Shown piece after piece: positions 37,746 through 42,669 of a stretch of DNA of 42,669 nt. Each line of letters begins with the position of its first letter. The stretch's first letter is position 1. The DNA comes from Lacticaseibacillus jixianensis. GTDB taxonomy: Bacteria; Bacillota; Bacilli; Lactobacillales; Lactobacillaceae. The notes under the pieces are model-generated. The model saw nothing but the letters and a program-made list of their open reading frames with translations, was not told the origin of the DNA and did no database searches. Position numbers and translations under genes: made by a program. Where the stretch lies: NCBI RefSeq assembly GCF_003946485.1, contig NZ_RHOJ01000021.1, positions 1 through 42,669 on the forward strand. The letters are read 5' to 3'.

Positions 37746-38753
37746 CTATTTCCCCGGCGTCGTCTCCCGCAGCTCCAGCTTAAACGGCACGTCGATCTGC
37801 TTTTTCGCTTGCGGCGGATCGTCGATGGCGCGGACCGCCTCGGCCACCGCCATGCGGCCGATGAGGTTGAAGTCCTGGGTGACGCTGGAGATCTTCGGGC
37901 GGCTCTGCTCGCAGATCTGCGAGCCATCGGTGCTGATGATGCCCCACTGGTGGGTGAAGGCGCCGTCGCGGTCGATCAGGCCGTTGATGACGCCCAGCGC
38001 GCCGTCGTCGGAGGTCGCAAACACGGCGTCGAGGGCGGCGTGCTCGGTGTAGTAGGCCACCGCGGCGAGGCCGGACTGGTAGCTGTACTTGCCATCCCCG
38101 ACGAACAGCCACTCGGGCCGGTACGTGATGCCCGCCGCGGCCAGCGCCGCCTGGTAGCCGGCGAAGCGCTGCGTGCCGACGATGTCGCGCGCCGGGTCCG
38201 CGCCGACAAAGCCGATGCGCGTGTACCCTTTTTCAATCAGCGTGCGGGTCGCTAGCTGACCCATCTGGTAGTCGTTGGAAGAGACGTACGACATGTCGAG
38301 CGCGTAGGTGCTGGCGACTTCCTGCGGGTAGATGCCGGCGCGCTTAATCAGGTCGATGATCGCCTGGTCGGGATGGAGCGAGAGAAAAAGGATCCCGAAG
38401 ACGCGCCGCTCGATCAGGTCCTGCGCAACTTTTTGAATGGTCGCCTGGTCGTCCCGCTCGGCGATCATGATCAGCACGTCGACGCCGCTTTGCCGCGCCT
38501 CCTCGGTGATGCCGCGGATGACGTGAAAATTGGAGTCGGTCTCCGCCGGGTAGTTGATGACGCCCAGCGTGGTCTGGGTGTGGCGCGCCAGGTCGGCCGC
38601 CGAGCGGTTCTTGTAGTAGCCGAGGTCCGCGGCGATGGCCCGCACCCGCTTGGCCGTCGCCTGGGAAAACCGCCCGGTGTTGTTCAAGATCCGCGACACG
38701 GAAGCCACCGACAGCCCCGCCTGCTTGGCAATATCCTCGATCGTCACCCGCAT
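37746..38753 (-). CDS. LacI/GalR-family transcriptional regulator
   Basis: A 335-residue repressor. The N-terminal helix-turn-helix (IEDIAKQAGLSVASVSRILN, residues 5-24) is followed by the hinge region and a periplasmic-binding-protein-like effector domain (GFVGADPARDIVGTQRFAGY and DAVFATSDDGALGVINGL). GGAGGAG lies five bases before ATG 38753. It is divergent from the zinc dehydrogenase at 39337, and two related 18-base palindrome-like sites between them (39181-39198, 39252-39269) fit LacI-family operators. It most likely represses that gene until a sugar or polyol binds; the effector is unknown. A GalR/EbgR-type regulator is possible. Intact and GC-rich. Confidence 0.9.
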   Translation of the reverse strand: MRVTIEDIAKQAGLSVASVSRILNNTGRFSQATAKRVRAIAADLGYYKNRSAADLARHTQTTLGVINYPAETDSNFHVIRGITEEARQSGVDVLIMIAERDDQATIQKVAQDLIERRVFGILFLSLHPDQAIIDLIKRAGIYPQEVASTYALDMSYVSSNDYQMGQLATRTLIEKGYTRIGFVGADPARDIVGTQRFAGYQAALAAAGITYRPEWLFVGDGKYSYQSGLAAVAYYTEHAALDAVFATSDDGALGVINGLIDRDGAFTHQWGIISTDGSQICEQSRPKISSVTQDFNLIGRMAVAEAVRAIDDPPQAKKQIDVPFKLELRETTPGK

Positions 38754-39139
38754 GATTGCTCCTCCTCACCTGCGTACGCCTTCGCGTAAGCGCATTCGCA
38801 CTCCCTTTCATTCTAGCTGTCTTGCCGGGGAATGAGAAGCGGGAAAAAGGGGCTGGCCTAGGCGGGGGACGCCCGGGGTCCCGCGGCAACATCCGGACAG
38901 GCCTGGCTACGTCCTGGCGCCTGGGCCAAACATCACGGCGGCTGGGCCCCCACGCCAAAATCCGCGCGGACCCGGCCGAGCGTCCTGCCACCTTGGTCAA
39001 CATGCAGGCGGATCGGCCATCTCCGTCTCCGGACCACGACGCCCCTGGCCGCGGGCCTTGTCAGCCCCACCGCAACTTGCGTAACCGTATCCGCAGCCCC
39101 CCGGTGATTCGCTGACCTGATCTTTTTCGCGATGAAGGG
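38754..39139. other. Divergent intergenic region, left part
   Basis: GC-rich and without a credible gene. On the minus strand a TAGAAT at about 38811-38816 could be the -10 of the LacI gene, with only a weak -35 (TTCTCA, 17 bases away). An imperfect palindrome between about 38770 and 38793 (TGCGTACG...GCGCA) lies in its leader and might be an autoregulatory site. Confidence 0.35.
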
Positions 39140-39167
39140 TTTACAATCGAGTGAAAGCGGTTAGAAT
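39140..39167 (+). promoter_or_regulatory. Promoter of the zinc dehydrogenase gene
   Basis: TTTACA (39140-39145), a 16-base spacer and TAGAAT (39162-39167). Transcription would start near 39174, seven bases before the first operator-like site. The spacer contains TGAAAGCGGTTAGA, which resembles a CcpA cre site except for its last bases. Confidence 0.6.
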
Positions 39168-39180
39168 GAGAAATGAGCGT

Positions 39181-39269
39181 TGGGTAAACGTTTACGCATT
39201 GATCACTTTGCGCCTCAATCAAGCCGGCAGCGGCTTCATTTTTACCGCTTTTGCGTAAACGTTCCCCCA
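39181..39269 (+). promoter_or_regulatory. Two LacI-type operator-like sites with a hairpin between them
   Basis: TGGGTAAACGTTTACGCA at 39181-39198 contains the perfect palindrome GTAAACGTTTAC. Its reverse complement matches TGCGTAAACGTTCCCCCA at 39252-39269 at about 16 of 18 positions. The centres are 71 bases apart, suitable for looping by a LacI-family tetramer or for a roadblock. Between them AAGCCG/CGGCTT (39221-39236), followed by CATTTTTA, could act as a small terminator or attenuator. Confidence 0.65.
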
Positions 39270-39336
39270 GATCCTGGCCGACCCCCATCACGGCTTGCCC
39301 AGGGCGCATCTTATCTAATTTATGGAGGACATCGCG

Positions 39337-40335
39337 ATGAAAGGATTAGTACTGACTGCTGTTAAGAAAATGGCAATCAAGGATTTGCCAAAGCCGGACG
39401 TCAAGCCGAACGAGGTCTTGGTCCAAACCAAGTACGCCGGCATTTGCGGCACGGACCACGCGCTGTACAACGGCCTGCCAGGTTCTGCAAACGCAGTGCC
39501 GCCGATCGTGCTCGGCCACGAGAACGCCGGGGTCGTCGCCGCGGTGGGCGAGCAGGTCACCAACGTGAAAGTCGGCGATCGCGTCACCGTTGACCCCAAC
39601 CTCTACTGCGGGCAGTGCTTCTACTGCCGGACCGGCCGGCCTGAGCTGTGCGACCACCTCTCCGCGGTCGGCGTCACCCGCGACGGCGGCCTGGCCGAGT
39701 ACTTCACCGCCCCGGCATCCGTGGTTTACGAGCTGCCTGAAAACGTCTCCTTCAAGGCCGGCGCGACCATCGAGCCGATTTCCTGCGCGGTCCACGGCGT
39801 GCAGCTGCTGCACCTGACCCCTTACGCCAAGGCGCTGGTCATCGGCGACGGCTTCATGGGTCAGCTCTTCGTTCAGATCCTGCAGGCTTACGGCGTGCAC
39901 CAAGTCGACCTGGCCGGCATCATCGACGACAAGCTGGCGCTGAACAAAAAACTGTTCAACGTCGAGCACACCTACAACACCACGCGCGACACCCTGCCAA
40001 GCGACTACGATATTGTCATCGAGGCGGTCGGCAAGCCGCAGACGCAGGAACAGGCCGTCAACGCGACCCGCAAAGGCGCCCAGGTCCTGATGTTCGGGGT
40101 CGGCCACCCGGATGCCCATTTTGAAATGAACACCTACGAGATCTACCAAAAGCAGCTGACCATCCAGGGCTCCTTCATCAATCCGCACGCGTTCGAAGAT
40201 TCCATCGCCCTGCTGGCCAGCGGCAAGGTCAACGTCGATCCGCTGATCAGCCACGAACTCACCCTCGACCAGGTTGAGCCCGTGCTCCAGGGCAAGGTCG
40301 CCGGCGTCTCCAAGGCGGTCGTCAAGGTCGGCTAA
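39337..40335 (+). CDS. Zinc-dependent alcohol/polyol dehydrogenase (MDR family)
   Basis: A 332-residue medium-chain dehydrogenase, probably oxidising a sugar alcohol or related secondary alcohol with NAD(P)+. The catalytic zinc ligands are C37 (GICGTD) and H61-E62 (GHENAG). The structural zinc cysteines are C91, C94, C97 and C105. The cofactor-binding motif is VIGDGFMGQ (168-176). ATG 39337 has GGAGG eight bases upstream; the earlier ATG at 39322 overlaps that site. Divergence from the LacI-type regulator, with operators between them, points to substrate-induced expression. Sorbitol-, galactitol-phosphate- or threonine-dehydrogenase-like activities are all possible. A hairpin in the downstream repeat element probably terminates it. 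Confidence 0.88.
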   Translation: MKGLVLTAVKKMAIKDLPKPDVKPNEVLVQTKYAGICGTDHALYNGLPGSANAVPPIVLGHENAGVVAAVGEQVTNVKVGDRVTVDPNLYCGQCFYCRTGRPELCDHLSAVGVTRDGGLAEYFTAPASVVYELPENVSFKAGATIEPISCAVHGVQLLHLTPYAKALVIGDGFMGQLFVQILQAYGVHQVDLAGIIDDKLALNKKLFNVEHTYNTTRDTLPSDYDIVIEAVGKPQTQEQAVNATRKGAQVLMFGVGHPDAHFEMNTYEIYQKQLTIQGSFINPHAFEDSIALLASGKVNVDPLISHELTLDQVEPVLQGKVAGVSKAVVKVG

Positions 40336-40363
40336 CTTGCAGTGGGCCAAGGTTAACTGGGGG

Positions 40364-40555
40364 AGGGCGGCCTCCGCAGGAAATGGGCTGGCGACGCGAA
40401 GCTAGAGTGGTGGGCACGACTTCGAGCCTCGCAAGCGAGTCTCTCAGGTCGGCCAACTTGTAGGCGATAAATCGCCAACAAGTTTTTCACTGCTTGCTCA
40501 GCCAGTAGGCGGCACGCCGTACTGGCTGACATGCGAAGCGAGCCCCCTCCCTGCT
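40364..40555. repeat. Palindromic repeat element, left copy
   Basis: This copy starts with GGCGGCCTCCGCAGGAAA and ends with GAGCCCCCTCCCTGCTCC, a near inverted repeat of its own start. Inside, AACTTGTAGGCG/CGCCAACAAGTT (about 40454-40483) forms a hairpin running into TTTTT, which can terminate the dehydrogenase transcript. Positions 40364-40490 match the reverse complement of 41624-41742 over most of their length. No coding sequence. Confidence 0.7.
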
Positions 40556-40584
40556 CCGGCCACCCTGCCCCGGAGCAGGATGAC

Positions 40585-41605
40585 CTTTGCGGCAGTTCAG
40601 TTGTGCGACTGAGCTGCAGTTGTTGGTGAGTGAGCCCAACCAGCCACAGAGAAAGGCCTAGCCTGACCTGCTGGCTAATCCATTAAAATTTTGGCCCTAC
40701 CGAAATCGTCTTGCTCATCATGCGAAGATTGACATGCCATTCTGCAGGCCACGCGACAATACCTGTTCTGGCGAGTTCATCTAAACATACTAAGCTACCG
40801 CATATTGGCCCTGTCTTGTTAGAATCGTGCCATTCAAAGCACCGCGCGAGGGGGTAAGTGCCCTACTTCGATACCAATGAAGCTCAGGTCTCTGCTGGTA
40901 TTAAGATCACCAGCTCAAATTTTAGATTGTAGTACCGTGCCCAGTCTATCTTCATCCGATAGGCCGGGCTCTTTGCTCTTGCCGTCAGCCAATTTTAGCT
41001 CAGGGTTAGCCTGTCCAAGCCACCTCAACCCGCCCGCCAATCAAAGAGTGCGCGTTCATGGTGGTGCCAAGGGCCGGGCGGCCGGAGCCAGATAGCCTTT
41101 GCGGCAGTTCAGTTTTGCGACTGAGCTGCCGTTTTCTGGTGGATGAGACTTCCCTCTTTCGCGACACAAGAGGGCTTTAGCCTAGTCGCTGATGTCTTAT
41201 AAGATTGGTGCGACCAAACACGCTTCTGTCACACGAGGACCGAAACCTCAGTCCGTAGTCAGAAGGATAACACCAGCCCTGCCGAATGCTGCGAGCTAGA
41301 GCGCTCATACTGAGTTTCTAGATATTGACCTTTCCCTATTCTAGTCGTTCCGTTTGCAGCACAGCGGCCAGGGGGTATGTGTTCTTCTTCGATACCAATG
41401 AAGCTCAGGTCGCTGCTGGTATTAAGATCACTCGTCCAAATTATAGATTATAATATGGTGCCCAGCCTATCTTCATCCGATAGGCTGGGTATTTTGCCGC
41501 CGACAGCCAATTTTAGCTCAGGGCTAGCCTGTCCAGGCCACCTCAACCCGCCCGCCAACTAAAGAGCGCGCGTTCACGGTGGCACCAAGGGCCGGGCGGC
41601 CGGAG
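40585..41605. repeat. Tandem duplication of about 515 bp
   Basis: Two units start at CTTTGCGGCAGTTCAGTT, 40585 and 41097. The best-conserved parts are the opening hairpin (GGCAG...CTGCC), the block from GATACCAATGAAGCTCAG (40870 and 41391), a hairpin around TTCATCCGATAG (GCCCAGCCTATC with GATAGGCTGGG in unit 2, followed by TATTTT), and a GC-rich end with GGGCCGGGCGGCCGGAGC. The middle 250 bases have diverged strongly. Both units can be read as the same short peptide end, YFDTNEAQV or FFDTNEAQV to an RL-stop, possibly the relic of a gene. No credible complete ORF is present. Confidence 0.65.
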
Positions 41606-41742
41606 CAGGAAATGGGCTCAGTGGTGAAAAACTTGTTGGCGGCTCTGCCGCCTACAAGTTGGCCCGACTGAGAGACCGCGCTTTTTGCGGGCTCGAAGCG
41701 GTGCCCACCACGTTCCAGCCCATTTCCTGCGGAGGCCGCCCT
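41600..41742. repeat. Palindromic repeat element, right copy (inverted)
   Basis: GGAGCAGGAAATGGGCTC (from about 41602) and AGCCCATTTCCTGCGG (41717-41732) form terminal inverted repeats. The internal minus-strand hairpin AACTTGTAGGCGGC/GCCGCCAACAAGTT, followed by TTTTTCA, corresponds to the hairpin of the left copy. The stem differs at several bases while pairing is kept, so the structure appears conserved. Confidence 0.7.
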
Positions 41743-41757
41743 GCCCGCTCCCCAGGT

Positions 41758-41791
41758 GCAAAACAAAAACCCGACTCATTGTGAGCCGGGC
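41758..41791 (-). terminator. Minus-strand terminator-like hairpin
   Basis: On the minus strand CCCGGCTCA and TGAGTCGGG pair around a three-base loop (one mismatch) and are followed by TTTTTGTTTT. Confidence 0.65.
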
Positions 41792-41930
41792 TTCCCTTTG
41801 GAGGAGGGACCGTTCGATGGGTAGTCGAGCGGCTTGGTGCCAGCCGCCAGAGGCAGCTTGCCGAAAGGTGGGGGAGCACCCTCGGACTTGGATGGAAAAA
41901 GATGCCGGCGATTTGATTCGTCTCATCTCA

Positions 41931-41965
41931 TAAAAAAAGGCGATCCCCTGTACCTGGGGATCGCC
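41931..41965 (-). terminator. Perfect 10-bp terminator, minus strand
   Basis: GGCGATCCCC (41939-41948) pairs with GGGGATCGCC (41956-41965), and seven A's at 41932-41938 become the T tract on the minus strand. Confidence 0.85.
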
Positions 41966-42064
41966 ATGTCGCTCAGTCACACAGACATGCGGGTGATTAG
42001 CCCTCATGACAGCGATCAGTCTAACACTCCCGCAAAGATCTCCCCCGAAACCTTCACTTGCAAC
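41931..42064 (-). ncRNA. Candidate small RNA or very short mRNA, about 130 nt
   Basis: On the minus strand TTGCCA (42093-42098), a 16-base spacer and TATAAT (42071-42076) form a good promoter. The transcript would run from about 42064 to a perfect terminator: GGCGATCCCC/GGGGATCGCC at 41939-41965 followed by T7. The only ORF is 16 codons (MLQVKVSGEIFAGVLD) at its 5' end, without a ribosome-binding site if transcription starts as predicted. It could be a regulatory RNA, an orphan RNA antitoxin of a type I system or a leader. No partner toxin gene is visible on the opposite strand. Confidence 0.45.
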
Positions 42065-42065
42065 A

Positions 42066-42588
42066 TGATTATTATATATTATTTACCCAAAATGGCAACG
42101 AAAATATAATAAATGATAATTCGCCAAAAATGATACTACGTTCATGATGACACGAACACGTTACAATAACCAACGGTGCCTAGATTGGCCAGGCTTGGAC
42201 ACCTGTAGCAATCGGATAAACCAAGCGTTTTTCTTGCTTATCCCACGTTTCCCGCACGTGTATCAATAACGTTGCCGTCGCGGCGCGGCTTGGCGGCCCG
42301 CCAGCAAAAGTCTGTTTGGCGAATATAATTTTCATGAATAAGTCATTTTAAGTACCAATCCGCAATTCGTCCGCGTTTGGTCCGCCTTAAAAAAACGTCC
42401 GCGCGGTCGCGCCGCTTTCAGCTGCGCTTGGCGGTGGTGGTCATTTTCCCTGCCGCCACCACCGCCAAGACCAGGCCCGACCGCGATTCGTGCCACGCTG
42501 CCGGGGCAGCTGTCCGTCGTGGCAAGACAGACCGGTTCTTTAGAATAAAATAATAATTACGAAGATTTAAAGTGGGGTAAATGCTAAT
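42066..42588. other. Gene-free stretch with a strong isolated hairpin
   Basis: No credible ORF. Near 42428-42471, CTTGGCGGTGGTGG and CCACCACCGCCAAG pair perfectly over 14 bases around about 16 bases, with GCCACG/CGTGGC some 40 bases further on. On the minus strand an AT-rich TATTCT near 42546 lies upstream of these hairpins, and a T7 tract near 42389 lies downstream, so a minus-strand transcript of about 150 nt is conceivable. Its -35 and terminator stem are poor. Confidence 0.35.
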
Positions 42589-42669
42589 AATTCGTAAATT
42601 GCAAGAACAAGTTAGCCACCCAGATCGGGCCGGGTCGAGATGACCTGTTATCTTATAGTATTGGTTAGC
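42589..42669 (-). mobile_element. End of a second IS30-type copy (partial)
   Basis: These bases are nearly the same as the reverse complement of 21481-21563, the right end of the IS30-type element at 20303-21563, including the shared CAAGTTAGCCAC-like terminal repeat and the inner GACCTGTTATC motif. The element continues beyond the window. Its transposase, if present, would be on the minus strand, so the two copies are in inverted orientation around 21564-42588. Confidence 0.75.

Noticed and set aside
39346-40350. A 334-codon minus-strand frame over the dehydrogenase, and 27084-28127 over the fructosamine-kinase-family gene
   Set aside because: Antisense shadows of GC-rich genes with complete catalytic motifs on the plus strand.
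41618-42007. A 129-codon minus-strand frame and several short frames in the repeat region
   Set aside because: They cross terminator hairpins and repeat boundaries, lack ribosome-binding sites and have no protein-like composition.

Overview
The window looks like a chromosomal segment from a high-GC member of the Lactobacillaceae. The signs are an LPXTG adhesin with MucBP-type repeats, a 6-phospho-beta-glucosidase, a ThrE exporter, a LacI regulator beside a polyol-type dehydrogenase, Gram-positive ribosome-binding sites and rho-independent terminators. I cannot name the species.

There are two compartments. Positions 1-21800 hold a surface-polysaccharide (EPS/CPS) block, almost all on the minus strand. 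It has a GC-rich dTDP-rhamnose module (rfbA, rfbC, rfbB, rfbD) and a visibly AT-rich core. In transcription order the core is: GT2 glycosyltransferase, Wzx flippase, WecB epimerase, IS30 remnant, second WecB, nonsense-mutated serine-acetyltransferase-like gene, IS5-like remnant, TagA/CpsF glycosyltransferase, two GT4 glycosyltransferases, Wzy polymerase and a further glycosyltransferase. No priming transferase, Wzd/Wze kinase system or Wzb phosphatase lies in the window. At least five IS elements or fragments, all with broken or missing transposases, punctuate the block. An acyltransferase N-terminus lies at its left edge on the minus strand and an acyltransferase C-terminus lies at its right edge on the plus strand. 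Both abut IS ends, which suggests IS-mediated rearrangement.

Positions 21800-40335 are GC-rich backbone. They hold three adjacent minus-strand genes for unrecognised proteins that appear to be diverged paralogues. Divergent from them is a promoter-to-terminator unit of about 386 bases with dense nested hairpins and no convincing ORF, my best candidate for an undescribed structured RNA. Then come a one-chain ThrE-type exporter, a fructosamine-kinase-family protein, a GH1 6-phospho-beta-glucosidase, a 1962-residue LPXTG adhesin with four exact-period 184-residue repeats and seven 77-residue repeats, a HigBA-like toxin-antitoxin pair whose toxin may be translated from a leaderless mRNA, and a LacI regulator divergent from a zinc dehydrogenase with two operator-like sites.

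Positions 40336-42669 have no convincing protein gene. They hold two inverted copies of a palindromic repeat bracketing a tandem duplication of about 515 bases, a small minus-strand RNA candidate, a strong isolated hairpin and, at the edge, the end of a second copy of the IS30-type element at 20303-21563 in the opposite orientation.
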